A stretch of DNA of 64,000 bases from Chionoecetes opilio (GCA_016584305.1 JACEEZ010025433.1:26946-90945), one strand, 5' to 3'; numbered from the stretch's first letter, positions 45,558 through 56,169 are shown. Notes: generated by a model not told the origin, from the sequence alone. Program-made: numbers and translations.

Positions 45558-47274
45558 TTAATCATCAACATCGTCGTCTTCGTCCGTGCTCTCCTCATCA
45601 TCTGATGAACGATTCTCGCAGTCTGACAGTTTGCACATATCAGTGCACTTAAGTCCATTTGCCAGACAGACACACTTTTGGCAGTGTACACATCTTGAAC
45701 ATTTGCAGGCCAGTAGGGCCAAGATAGCCTCAGGTGCTGGCCGACCATCCATCCAATCCACTACCATTAATTCCTCAGCTACATCCATGTCAATTTTCCA
45801 CCCTCTGCCAATGGGACTTGGTACACCTGGGTCTTGCTCAAGACATCTTCTCCATATTCCAGCCTGGTAGTTTGCCCTTTGTGCATGTTTGACTAAGCAG
45901 TCCCTGCAGGGTGGAAGCTGATGACTCTCTATCTCACCTTTCTTAACACAGAACAAGTGGTACCTGAGATTATTGACCTTAGTGAATGCTGCTTTGGGGA
46001 CATAGAGGAGACATGTGAAACACTCTAGTTTGTCTCTGTAATATTATTTAATGATATCTGTAGACTTTGCCTTCCAAAGCTTGAGCTCCCTATGTAGATT
46101 TTGATTTTCCAAGACAACATCCTTTAATGAGACACAGCATGGAACCATCAACAACTTTCCCTTGTCGTCGGAAAATATTTCTACTGCACCTCCAAGCTCG
46201 GATTTCAGTCTTCTGTGCATATTCTTCTTTGTTGAATCCTTCAGAAGATTAACTCCACCAGACAACATTAATGATTCCAATTTTGTGGTCAAGGAGGTGA
46301 CTGGTATAATCCTCTTGTTGGGGATAATATCTTCTCTGATGTATTCGAAAAGTTCTTGGTAAGCTTCTCCTTCAACCTTGTGATACAGTATAAATTCATC
46401 TGTTACTTTCTCTTCTTCATTCTCATTGCTGTCCTCTTTGTTCCTAGTGTAATTCCTATAGCATGAAGCGTGGTAGTGTGCCTCTGCGGCAACAATGTCT
46501 CTACTGGTTAGTGCTATCATCCTGCCGTCTGCATTTCTGACGGCACTCTCTCTTAGTGTTTGATCTACTCTCAGTTGTGAAGCTAGCGTAAGTGTTTCAC
46601 GTGTATTGGAGTGCTTTTTGAACTTGACCTTGCTACAGAATACGCAGATCGGAGCATAAACTCTTGATTCATGTGTTGATGTTCTGGAAGACTTTTTTGG
46701 AGGACAGTCACTACTACCAGATAGATCACTACTACATTCACCTGCTTTACTTTTCAGAGTTTCCAAGTCTCTTTTCATGGTGAACATGCTTCTACATTTT
46801 CGATGATAGAATATAATTGGAACTTCTTTGTCCTGAAGCGTTTTTGAAACGTCTAGAATGGGGACATGGTTCCTGACTTTGGCGGCTTCAAGTAAGGTTA
46901 ACCAGGAGGCATGGCTTTGAGGACTGACAAAATGTTCATCTCCGTCGGATACTGCCTGGTGTATGATGCACAGTTTCTTGGCGGGTGCCTGTGGCGTTTC
47001 CATGTTAACGGACATTCCAGGCCTCCTACGTTGAAGTTCCACAGCTACCACGACACCGGATTCTGGTCCCGGATTCTTCTCTACATCACCAGCCTTCAAC
47101 AATAGCTTCGAGAGGTAGTCGGCTGCTACTCTACCTTTCCACTCCAGAAACCCGACTTTCTCTGAACGCACGACCTGCGGGCCGGCTGGTCTTCCGGCAG
47201 TGGTGGTCTCCTCGAGGGTCTCCAACGTCGCCAGTCGATCGTCCGGTCCGTCTCTCGCCGATGAAATACGACAC
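45558..47274 (-). pseudogene. 2A-bearing, CXC-domain transposon protein (middle deleted, one in-frame stop)
   Basis: An acceptor (TTCTTTTTCAG) at 47,275 leads into a frame open to a TAA at 46,044-46,046, and the same frame continues to a stop at 45,558. N-terminal part: LSKLLLKAGDVEKNPGP, a 2A ribosome-skipping signal (D-x-E-x-N-P-G-P). Then Cys/His blocks (KKLCIIHQAV, IIFYHRKCRSMFT, YAPICVFCSKVKF, AHYHASCYRNYTR) and a helical region (DSTKKNMHRRLKSELGGAVE). After the stop come NNLRYHLFCVKKGEIESHQL, PPCRDCLVKHAQRANYQAG, WKIDMDVAEEL and the CXC/tesmin-like CKCSRCVHCQKCVCLANGLK with CTDMCKLSDC, and an acidic tail. Large relatives in marine invertebrates have several hundred residues between the two parts, so an internal deletion is likely, with its junction near the stop. 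The first exon, perhaps within the right repeat, was not found. Confidence 0.7.
47064..47105 (-). other. 2A ribosome-skipping motif
   Basis: Encodes LLLKAGDVEKNPGP; skipping would fall between the final Gly and Pro and release a short N-terminal peptide of about 70 residues (counting from the acceptor). Matches the 2A consensus at every conserved position. Confidence 0.85.
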
Positions 47275-47511
47275 CTGAAAAAGAATTTTTTTTTTAATTA
47301 TATGTATGTATATTTATATAATTATATAATATACAGTTTGGAAAAGGGATAACTCCCATAAAGCTGCCACTGCCACAATGCTATCACATGTTTTCTAACT
47401 CTAGGCATTTATACCTTCCCAAAAAACACTATTAGCATTCTCGCCCTAATTTGATACCGACCAACCCCCCAGGCTGATCGCCTATGGGTGAGATATTTAG
47501 TTGTTTACATC

Positions 47512-47880
47512 AGAACATAAGAACATAAGGAAGCTACAAAAGGCCGTGAGACCTACACGTGGTAGTTCCTGTTACTTAACACTACCTTCATCCACCTTTC
47601 ATCCCGATCCATGAAATTATCCAGCCTCCTTTTAACCCCTTGAGGCCCAGAACGTTATTTTCATTTAATTTGGCCACCATTAGATGATTTTTAATTAATA
47701 TAAGCAATGTTTTAAAGATATGACCTGTTTAGTATGCTTGTCCAACAAGTAATTTGGTTTATTTAGTCAGTTTTCGTAATTTTATGGCTAACAACAGACA
47801 ATTTTTTATAGCCAAGGAAAGATCTGGGCGTGAAGGGGTTAAGGCTCCCTAATGACTCCGCACTGAAAGAGGAAAGTGTA
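47512..47880 (+). mobile_element. Decapod-type dispersed repeat (SINE-like), interrupted by a TTAA element
   Basis: Starts AGAACATAAGAACATAAGG, then GGCCGTGAGACCTACACG, ATCCACCTTTCATCCC and ATTATCCAGCCTCC, and after the insert GGCTCCCTAATGACTC. I know this word order from many decapod sequences; class uncertain. Confidence 0.5.
47636..47838. mobile_element. Short TTAA-target inverted-repeat element (piggyBac-like MITE)
   Basis: 203 bp with ends CCCCTTGAGGCCCAGA and (reverse complement) CCCCTTCACGCCCAGA, flanked by TTAA at 47,632-47,635 and 47,839-47,842. Removing it restores a continuous repeat (AGCCTCCT-TTAA-GGCTCCC). No coding capacity. Confidence 0.8.
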
Positions 47881-47939
47881 CAGCAGTAAAACCTCTCGTA
47901 TTCGGACCCTCATTATTCGGACTTTGACATTATTCGGAC

Positions 47940-48014
<75 letters not shown>

Positions 48015-48208
48015 AGGGGTTGAAATTTCCTAGCCTAGAATTTTTTTTTTTTTTTTTTTTTAGGGGTTGAAATTTCTTAGCCTAGAATTTTTTATTTTTT
48101 TATTTTTTATTTTTTTATAATACATATCTAAATACCCCCCCTATATAAACCCCCCATTATTCGGACAACTCCTTGGCCCAATTAGTCCGAATATGAGAGG
48201 CTTTACTG
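47881..48208. mobile_element. Short TA-target element with pogo/Tigger-like ends
   Basis: Ends CAGTAAAACCTCTCGTATTC and, reverse-complemented, CAGTAAAGCCTCTCATATTC, each followed by GGAC; flanking TA at 47,879-47,880 and 48,209-48,210. The left end has a CAG doubled. The interior is (CT)n then poly-T, with ATTCGGAC repeated inward. Non-autonomous. Confidence 0.8.
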
Positions 48209-48294
48209 TACATTAATGACCCAAAGTGCTGACATTGCCCAGCGTGAACCAGGCTTAAGCATGAGTTGCAGAGATGGTATAGCCAGCCCACAGT

Positions 48295-48427
48295 GTGTAC
48301 AGACTTGCTAGATGCGTGAGGATTATAAAGTGATGAGACTAGTAGATTGATCAGTCATGGTACCGTGCATCAACGTATGTACCGTAGATAACACTATAGT
48401 CGCCACTGCACTAATGTCGCCAGGCAC
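48295..48427. repeat. Repeat module pair, copy 1
   Basis: Contains GTGAGGATTATAAAGTGATG-AGACTAGTA followed by TACCGTAGATAACACTATAG-TCGCCACTGCACT. Both modules recur at 49,845-49,990, the second one inverted. Confidence 0.75.
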
Positions 48428-48564
48428 AATATATTATGAATTATAGCATCACTACAGCCTTTTATGTGCCACTGAAGATGATACACAGTAGTTTATATTA
48501 TGTACATCACACTACATGTCTTCAGTGGCACATGCAAGGCTGTAGTGATGCTAAAATTCGTAAT
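48428..48564. repeat. Inverted repeat with ~52-bp arms
   Basis: Arms 48,428-48,480 and 48,513-48,564 match almost perfectly (AGCATCACTACAGCC; GTGCCACTGAAGA) around a ~32-base centre. Few differences, so young or under selection. Abuts the 345-bp repeat at 48,565. Confidence 0.85.
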
Positions 48565-48918
48565 ATATTGTTAAAGTAATCGTCCAGACCATTTCATCAT
48601 TCCTGATTTAATGCAATCAAATCATAGCCATTAACGAGTATATCAACAATACGTCGTCACATTTTGTATCCAGTCAGCCGTTTTTAAATAATCCGCAATC
48701 AAAATCTGCAAATTCCCCGAGTTTTCAAAACGCTCTCAAGGTTTGCAGACGCTCAGGCTCAGGCTCGGTGACGCAGCATCAGGGAGGCTCATCTTCCCGC
48801 GCTTGATCAGAGAGGCACGTAAACACAGATAAATATAGTACTTGAAGATATTTGGGTGTTTCTGATAGATTTTTTTTGCTATATGCCACATGCATGCATC
48901 CTTTATGGGTGCAGCAAG
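48565..48918 (-). repeat. ~345-bp dispersed repeat, copy 2 (inverted relative to 42,042)
   Basis: Minus strand matches 42,042-42,388. The terminus GTCTGGACGATTACTTTAA also occurs, slightly changed, at 49,816-49,838, a third end. Confidence 0.85.
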
Positions 48919-49241
48919 ACAGCTGTGCCTTTCGAGAAAAGTGTGCACACGGAAAGGAGTGGCGTGTGTAGGAGTGGAGTGGCGGAGTGGCGTGTGGTGA
49001 TTCACGCCTATAGTGTGTTGGGCGAGCAGTTGTGTTGAGAAACGGTGTGTAGTGAGGGTAGCGAGGGACCACCACGCCTGTGAGGCTTTGCCTCTTAACA
49101 AGACCAAGTAAAACCAAGTAAACCAGGTTGTGGAGTGGGCGTGGGCGTGCCCTGTGGTGAGAGACCCTGTGGTGGTGTGGCTGTCACACTTTCTGCCTTA
49201 CCGGGCCCGCATTATTTTCCAACTCTTTGCTGTAGTTAATG
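48919..49241. other. Unassigned sequence
   Basis: GTGTGG-rich, no gene supported; overlapping minus frames of 112-123 codons here and in the repeat are chance. Confidence 0.4.
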
Positions 49242-49466
49242 CTAGTATGTGGTTTCCGAAGTAATTACGTTTGACTGTAGCTCCAAAACTAACCATAGGA
49301 TTTTCTCGAAAGTACCTTCATTGTGATTCCCACACACACAGGGTTTTAACCTTTTACCAATCCATGTTTTGGAAAAAGGGGCCAGGTTCCCCCTGCTGAA
49401 CCTCGGGCCCTCTGCTAACACCTGTTCATCCACCTCGTACTGGGGCTCAAACATATAGGATCCCAT
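49242..49466 (-). pseudogene. Possible fragment of a TE-associated 'FEP' / P2X7-tail-like domain
   Basis: A 75-codon frame starts GSYMFEPQYEVDEQ and contains KPCVCGNHNEG. Proteins with a Y-x-FEP start and a CxCGNC cluster are common in invertebrate transposon-related genes. The second half does not match and the frame is short. Weak. Confidence 0.22.
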
Positions 49467-49844
49467 GACAATCTGAGGTTCGTTTTCCTCTAGTATACGC
49501 GACCAGCGTCATTTCTTTCGGTGTCAAAATTGAGCATCGTACTCTAGATCTGTCACAGCGGACAGATTCACTGTCTGACACCGAAAGTACAATCGCTCAT
49601 CATAACTTTTTCCCGACAGGTGTCAGACAGAGGTCTGCGGGCGGTTCCCTGTTTAAAGTCATCAATAACAGTCGTAGCCCTGTTGGAGGAAGATTTTTTT
49701 TTTCGCCCCGCTTTACAAAGTCGTGTTTTTACGGAAATAAGGCCTGGAAATCAATTATTTTTGGTGGATTAGGTGTTTTGAATGTACATTCAACATAATT
49801 CGGCAAAATTTTTTTGGGTCTGGGCGATTACTTTAAGGCCGACA

Positions 49845-49990
49845 TAAGTGCAGTGGCGAGTGACTGGCGACTATAGTGTTGTCTACGGTAGGTACGTGAG
49901 GATTATAAAGTGATGAGACTAGTATAGGGCAGTCATGGTAGCTACAGGGCATCAATTTATGTAGCGCTCAGAGGTACATTGCCATAAGAC
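49845..49990. repeat. Repeat module pair, copy 2 (rearranged)
   Basis: GTGCAGTGGCGAGTGACTGG then CGACTATAGTGTTGTCTACG is the reverse complement of the second module at 48,390-48,420; GTGAGGATTATAAAGTGATG follows in direct orientation. The module order is changed compared with copy 1. 49,991-50,290 holds nothing assigned. Confidence 0.7.
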
Positions 49991-50299
49991 AGTCACTATA
50001 TAAGGCTACCGTACATAGTTATGGTAATAATGCAATGAGAGAAATGGAAAATCTACTCCTAAATTATTTCTGTCGGGCATACGGAACCAACCATTATATA
50101 GCGTTCATAAATATGCTAATTACTGGTACGAAAGACTGCACGATTCCCTGACTCATGGTGGAAAAGATTATAAAATACATAGAATGATAAGGAATAGATT
50201 GATGCTTACATAACTTACAAGTCTTACATTACTATATAATTATCGGTTAATGTATATAGGTGCTTAAAACTAACAGCTTTTAAGAGACGAATTGTGTGA

Positions 50300-51470
50300 T
50301 TGAGCAGATTACGGATGAAAAGAATAGAGGAATTTGGATTTTAAATTACGGTAAAAATAGGGGAAAGGGGAATGAAAGGGGAAAAAAAATAGAGGAAAGG
50401 GGAAGGGAAAGGGGAAAGAAAATAATAGAGGAAATTGGAAATGAAAGGGTTAATAAAAATAGGGGAAAGGGGAATTTAAAAGGGGAGATAAAAAAGGGGA
50501 AAAAGGGAAATAAAATGGGAGATAATAATAGGGAAATGGTAAATGGGAGATAAAATGGGGAAAATGGAATAAAATTGGGAGATAAAAATAGGGAAATGAA
50601 TGGAAATGGGGAAAGAATAGGAAATGGAGAAAAGGAATGAGGTGGAATGAAGGGGGCGAAAAGCAAAAGGGGGGAATAAAAGGGGGAAAAAAACCTGGGA
50701 AATGGAATAAAAATTTGGGAAATAAGAATGGGGAAAATGGAAAAAAATGGGAAAAAGCCCTAGAAAAAATGGGTGAAATGGGGGAAATAAAAATAGAAAA
50801 AATTGGGAAAAGGGTAGATAAGAATAGAGGAAATGGAATGAAATGGGAGATAAGAATAGAGGAAATGGAATGAAATGGGAGATAAGAATAGAGGAAATGG
50901 AATGAAATGGGAGATAAGAATAGAGGAAAAATGGGTAAAATGGGGATAAAAATGGGGAAAAAATGGAGTTAAATGGGAGATAAAATAGAAAAAAAGGGAA
51001 TGAAAGGGGTAAGAAAAAGGGAAAGGGAAATAAAATGGGAGATAAAAATTAGGGGAAAGGAATGAAAGGGGATAAGAATAGAAAAAAGGGAAATTAAAAT
51101 TTGGGAGATAAAAAATTTGGGGAAATAAAAATGAAAGGTAGAAAACGAATGGAAAAACCGGGAGTAAAATGAAAAAAAGAAAGGGAAAATGGAATGAATG
51201 GGAGAAAGAAAAGGAAAAGGGGAAGTAAAATGAGAGATACGAATAGAAAAAATGGTAAAAGGGAGGGGATAAAAATGGGAAAGGGAAATTGAAATGGGAA
51301 TAAGAATAGGGAAAAGGAAATAAAAATGGGAGAAAAGTAGGGAAATGGGGAAATGGGGTGTAGGGAACATGGAAAAAAATGGGAAAAAATAAAAGGAAAG
51401 GGGTTTTAAAATAGGGGGTGGAATGAAATGGGTGATAAGAATAGAGGAAATGGAATTAAATGGTTTGCGC
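50300..51470 (+). repeat. 1.2 kb polypurine tract with a 32-bp tandem core
   Basis: Almost only G, A and T with no C on the plus strand; GGGAGATAA and GGAAATGGAATGAAATGG recur. At 50,820-50,925 a 32-bp unit (GATAAGAATAGAGG plus GAAATGGAATGAAATGG) is repeated exactly three times, and again at 51,418-51,460. No coding. Confidence 0.85.
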
Positions 51471-52469
51471 GGGAAGAGTGCGGTACACGGCTCACACCAC
51501 AACACTGCCCTGTCACGGTGTCTGTCATCCCGCCCCGCACCGCCCCCCCCATCGCCCCAAAACCCCTTTGGGAAACCCACTACAAGAACCGTGGGGGCAA
51601 GCAATACAGATATAAGGTGAAAAGTTCTGCTCGGGTCCGGGGCCTTCCGGGGGGAAGAAAATTGCGTGTGGTAAAAATGGACGTGTGTTTTGTGTGTGGG
51701 GGTGTTTTTTCTTTTTGCTTGCCCCCGGAAAAGGGTTATGAAAAGGGGGTTACGGGGATTTTCGTACGAAGTTTTTTTCGTAACCCATTTTTTTGTTATT
51801 TGTTTTTACCCAGGGTTTTGTTAGTTGTTTCTACCCATGTTTTTTTTTAGTTGTTTCTTACCCTTTGTTTTGTTAGTTTTTTGTCCCCAAATGTTTTTTT
51901 TTAGTTTTTTTCGTCCCCATGTTTTGTTATTTTGTTTCGTACCCATTTTTTTTATTTTGTTTCGTACATTTTTTGATTGATTTTTTTTCCTAAAATTACC
52001 TAGTGTCTTTTCGAACTCTATTTTCTCAAATTCAACTTGGGGGCATGGGGTCCCACAAAACGGATTTGGGGTTTTCATATGGGACTCCCAAAAAAATTTT
52101 TTTTGGGTGTACAAAAACGGGTCCTACTATTGTACAAAAAAATTTGTGTACAAAATGACTAAAAAACCCCAGACAGGTACTCGGGGCGAGGGGGAAGGGG
52201 GAAATAAAACAGAAAAAAAAGGGAAAACACATCAAACAGTGGGGTTGTGAGTGTTTTACGGGTTTTTCTTCTATGGCTTAAAAAAACAAACTCAGGTCTT
52301 TCGCTTAGACTCAACCCCCCTCTTTTTTTTCAATTGTTTTGGAAAAAAAGTCTTCTTCTTCTTTTCCTTGTGCCCTTTTTTCTGCTTTTACCCTTTGGTA
52401 AGGGGTCGTTTTGTAAAGCTAGTCCTGCCCTCCCCCTTTAAAGGTCTCGCTAGGGGGGTTTGTGGTAGG
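51471..52469. other. Homopolymer-damaged sequence, no gene
   Basis: Includes a degenerate tandem at about 51,785-51,965 (GTTTTGTTAGTTGTTTCTAC plus CCATG-type links). Frames unreliable. Confidence 0.5.
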
Positions 52470-52660
52470 GTTAGGAAATATGAGGTTAGGCTAGAAATTA
52501 TTTTTTTTTTTGGGGGACCAGGGCGAGGGTGTATAGGAGGGGGGGGGGGTTAAAAGGGGGGGCATCTCTCCCCCATTCAAAATTAAATTACTTTTTAAGG
52601 GGTATCTAAAAGAGATCGGGTGAAGGTCTGGAGGGGAAAAAAAAACTATTTTTAAAAAAC
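52470..52660 (+). repeat. Third copy of the 8.3-8.8 kb dispersed repeat
   Basis: GTGGTAGGGTTAGG, GGGCATCTCTCCCCCATTC, GGTATCTAAAAGAGATC and GAAGGTCTGGAGGGGAAA follow the order of the right arm at 8,627-8,804, with inflated homopolymers. Confidence 0.6.
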
Positions 52661-52778
52661 CGTTTTTTTAACCGTTTCTATTTTTGATTTACCGTGAAAA
52701 AAGGCATGAAAACTTTTAAAAAAATACTAAAAAACATATTGGTTTAATTATCAAACCCCCAATTTTGGGCCTCAAACC

Positions 52779-52837
<59 letters not shown>

Positions 52838-53860
52838 GGGGAGAAATGGGTTTTTGACGTGACAAAAAGGGACAAAGAGCCTTCCTGTCAAATCCTCAAA
52901 ACACGCCTCATTTAAGTACATTATCTAAAATTGGAAATTTTTTAGATAAAAATCGGGACAAATAAAAAAAGCCTCAAAAACCTGGAATTGGGGGGAGCAT
53001 TATAAAAATTAAACAAAATATAAAAGGGGGCGCCCCAGAAACCAAATTTTTGTTCAAAATTTTTTATCGGGGTTTCTAATAGCGAAATTAAAAATCATGG
53101 TAGATATATAAAAAAATATGCTATAAAAAATGCCGTTTCCCCAAAAAACTGTAATCACACCCCAAGATTGAAAACCCGGGTTTTTTTTTTTTTTTTAAAT
53201 ATATTTTTGTGGGCGGAGCCTAAGTCATGGACGTCCCGGGGGGTGGTTGTGACGGCACCGGGAAAGGGTGGCAGGGGCCATGGCTTTTCCCGCGGCCCCG
53301 GGTAGGTACGGGGGGGCATGTGGGGGCCCCCCCGAAATGCGGTTTCTCCCCACGTGGGGGGGCACTGCCCCCCACAGTTGGGGGCAAATGAGTTTTTTAC
53401 AATTAGTTTGGAATGAGTTTTGTACCCGACAAATATATGGGGGCTGAGGGACAAATTATTGAAACACTCTTTGGGAGGGCATAGAAATAACAAAACCCGT
53501 TGATATGCATTCTATAAAAATTCTTTTCCACAGGCTGAGGAAACCCAAAGAAGATTTACAAAAGAGAAAAAAGCCCCTCAAAAAGTAAATAAAGGGAAAT
53601 AAAAACAAAAGTTAAAAATAATTTTTCCCCAGGAGTCTAAACGAAAACACCACTGTTTTCCAAACCCCCAAACCCCCCTAAACCAAACCCCCCCCACCAC
53701 CACCACCCCTGGCAGGGGCCCTTCCCCAGGGGGCCGACAGACAAAAATTTTTTCGAGAACAAGAAAAGGGAAATGTCTGCCTTGGTTTTCCCGTGCTTTG
53801 GGGGGAGGGACTCACTAGAAAGGGTATTTTTTTTTTTTTGGAGATAGATCATGTGGGGTT
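52661..53860. other. Homopolymer-damaged sequence, no gene
   Basis: Includes a T56-57 run at about 52,780-52,836. Frames on both strands are low-complexity. Confidence 0.5.
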
Positions 53861-53867
53861 GGTTTAA

Positions 53868-53950
53868 CTGGGAAGAGAGAGGGGGAGAGAGAGGGGAGAG
53901 AGGAGGGGGGGAGGGGAGAGAGAGGGGAGAGAGAGAGAGAGAGAGAGAAA
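53868..53950. repeat. (GA)n microsatellite
   Basis: GA with GGGG interruptions. Confidence 0.85.
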
Positions 53951-54057
53951 TAAAAATACATTGCACTACCTCATCTCCCATCCCCTACCCTTTCCCCCTA
54001 ACACACTGGCTAAGTAAAACAAGAAAAATTTGGCTGACATTTTCCCCCCCACACACA

Positions 54058-54061
54058 ACCC

Positions 54062-54114
<53 letters not shown>

Positions 54115-54172
54115 CTTTTTCTCTCTCCCCTCTCCTCTTTTCTCTCTCCCCTCTCCCCTCTTTTCTCTCCTA
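54058..54172. repeat. (CT)n microsatellite
   Basis: CT with CCC/TTT interruptions. Confidence 0.85.
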
Positions 54173-54700
54173 CCCAAAAAAAGGACATTGGGGGTTTAAA
54201 ATTTTCCCAAACCCAAAACTGGCCCTTGCTTAACGTCTCCTACCCAAAAAATGGGAAATTTGGTTTTAAAAGGGGCCTACCCAAAAAATGGACTTTCTTA
54301 ACGTCTCCTACCCAAAACTGGAAAATTTTCTTTAACAGTGTCCCCACCCCAAAAAAATGGGGCATCTGATTAAGTGTCCTACCCAAAACTGGACATTGGT
54401 TAAGTGTCCTACCCAAAACTGGACATTGCTTAACAGTGCCCTACCCAAAACTGGACATCTGATTAAGTGTCCTACCCAAAACTGGACATTGCTTAACAGT
54501 CTCCTACCCAAAAAAATGGACATTTCTTAAAATGTCTCCTACCCCCAAAAAAGGGCAATTTTTTAAAAGTTTTCCAACCCAAAAAATGGACATTGTTAAC
54601 CCTTTTCCAACCCAAAAACTTTTACATTGCTTAACAGTCTCCCACCCAAAAAATGGACAATTTCCTTTAAAAGTCTCCTACCCAAAACTGGACATTGGGC
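54173..54700 (+). repeat. ~30-35 bp minisatellite (TCCTACCCAAAACTGGACAT unit)
   Basis: About 15 copies of CCTACCCAAAACTGGACATT followed by GCTTAACAGT or GATTAAGTG. Two alternating spacers give a partial higher-order pattern in 54,365-54,500. Frames on the minus strand are periodic artefacts. Confidence 0.85.
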
Positions 54701-55490
54701 TAATACCCAAAGGGTTTGGTTTTTTTAAAAATTTTATGCTACGTTTTTTTTTAATATCTACCTGAACCCTTTCCCCTTTTGTGAGGGCAGGCATGTTTTT
54801 TGTGCCCGGCCGGGTGGGAGGAAAAAGGCATTGGTTACAAAAAATTTGGGGATAAAGTGAGTCTTTGAAAAGGAGAGAGAGAGGAGAGAGAAAAGAGAGA
54901 AGGGGAGAGGAGAGAGAGAGAGGGGAGCCGAAAGGGGGAAAAAATTTTCCAATTATTAAAAAAATTTTTTTACCCAAATAAAAAACAAACAAAAAAAACA
55001 AAAAAAACACCCCCCCAAAACCCCCAAAAAACCACACACCCACCCACACACACCCCACACACCACAACAAAAAAAACCCCAAAAAAAAACAGGGCAAAAA
55101 ACGAGGAAAAAACCCTTTTTTTTTTGATTTTTAAATTTTATTTTTTTTATTAAAAAAAATTTTTTTTTATTTTTATTATTATTTTATTTTTTTTTTATTT
55201 TTTAATTTTAATTATTTTTCATTTTTAAATTTTCATCATTACCAGAAAAAAAAGGTAAATAGCCCGTTGGGGTGTTGGGGTTGTGTGTGGTTGGTGTGTT
55301 GTTGTGGGTTTGTGTGTGTGTGTGTGGGCGGGGCCCTCACGAAAATGGGTGCCCCCCGCACTCAGGGGGAAAATTTAAATGGTGTCAAGAGTCTGGCAAA
55401 GGGAAAACACCAACACCAAAAACCACCACACAACACACCACACACAACACCACACCCACACACAAAACAACACAGGAAGTCTAACCCCCT
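54701..55490. other. Low-complexity, homopolymer-damaged sequence
   Basis: GA block at 54,870-54,930, AC-rich at 55,030-55,070, T/A-rich at 55,110-55,240, GT-rich at 55,265-55,330, AC-rich at 55,410-55,470. No gene. Confidence 0.6.
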
Positions 55491-55765
55491 TTTTTTCCTC
55501 CTCCTCCTCCTTTCCCCCTCCTCCCCCCTCCTTCTCCTTCTTTTTTTCCCTTTTTCCTTCTCCTCCTCCTCCTCCCCTCCTCCTCCTCCTCCTCCTCCCC
55601 CCTCCCCCTCCTCCTCTTTCCCCTTCCTTTCCCCTCCTCCTCCTCCTCCTCTTCTCTTTTCCCCTTCCCCTTCCTCTTTCCCCTTCCTCTTCCTCCCCCC
55701 CCTCCCCTCTTTTTCCCCCCCTCCTCCTCCTTTCCCCTTTTTCCCCTTTCCTTTTTCCTTTTTAA
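55490..55765. repeat. (CCT/CTT)n pyrimidine tract
   Basis: About 275 bases without purines on the plus strand. Confidence 0.9.
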
Positions 55766-55792
55766 AAAAACTATGTTTGGGCGTCCCCGCTA

Positions 55793-55963
55793 AGAGAGAG
55801 AGAGGAGAAGAGAGAGAGAGAGAGGAGAAAAGAAAAGAGAGAGAGAGAGAGAGAGAAGGGGGAGAGAAATGAGAGAAAAGACAGACAAGAGAGAGAGGGA
55901 CAGAAAGAAAAGAGAGAGAGAGAGAAAAGAGAGCAGAGAGAGAGAAACGAGGAAAAGAGAGAG

Positions 55964-56005
<42 letters not shown>

Positions 56006-56022
56006 AAAAGAGAAAAGAGAGA
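55793..56022. repeat. (GA)n microsatellite
   Basis: GA with AAAA/GGGG interruptions; nearly adjacent to the pyrimidine tract, so a purine/pyrimidine switch occurs near 55,780. Confidence 0.9.
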
Positions 56023-56169
56023 ACCCCCAAGTGGGCTTAGAAGATGATATACAGAGGTGTAACCATGTCAAGATTTCCTGAAGGCAAAGTATCGGTGTCT
56101 AAACTTTTCTTTGGGGGGGTCTTTGGGAGGTTTTTTCCGGGTTTTTTAAAAAAGTTTTTATTGTAGTAT

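Larger units (their letters stand above)
45040..47480 (-). mobile_element. DNA transposon with ~145-bp terminal inverted repeats, internally deleted
   Basis: 45,060-45,186 is the reverse complement of 47,335-47,460: shared CAAATTAGGGC, AGAATGCTAA, AAGGTATAAATGCCTAGAG, AAACATGTGATAGCATTGTGG and GGCAGCTTTAT. The outermost 20 bases match less well (both show CAGCC), so the exact ends and target duplication are not fixed. One minus-strand gene between. Confidence 0.7.

Noticed and set aside
50969..51604. Minus ORF of 211 codons, Phe/Pro/Ile-rich
   Set aside because: Antisense of the polypurine tract, which lacks stops by composition.
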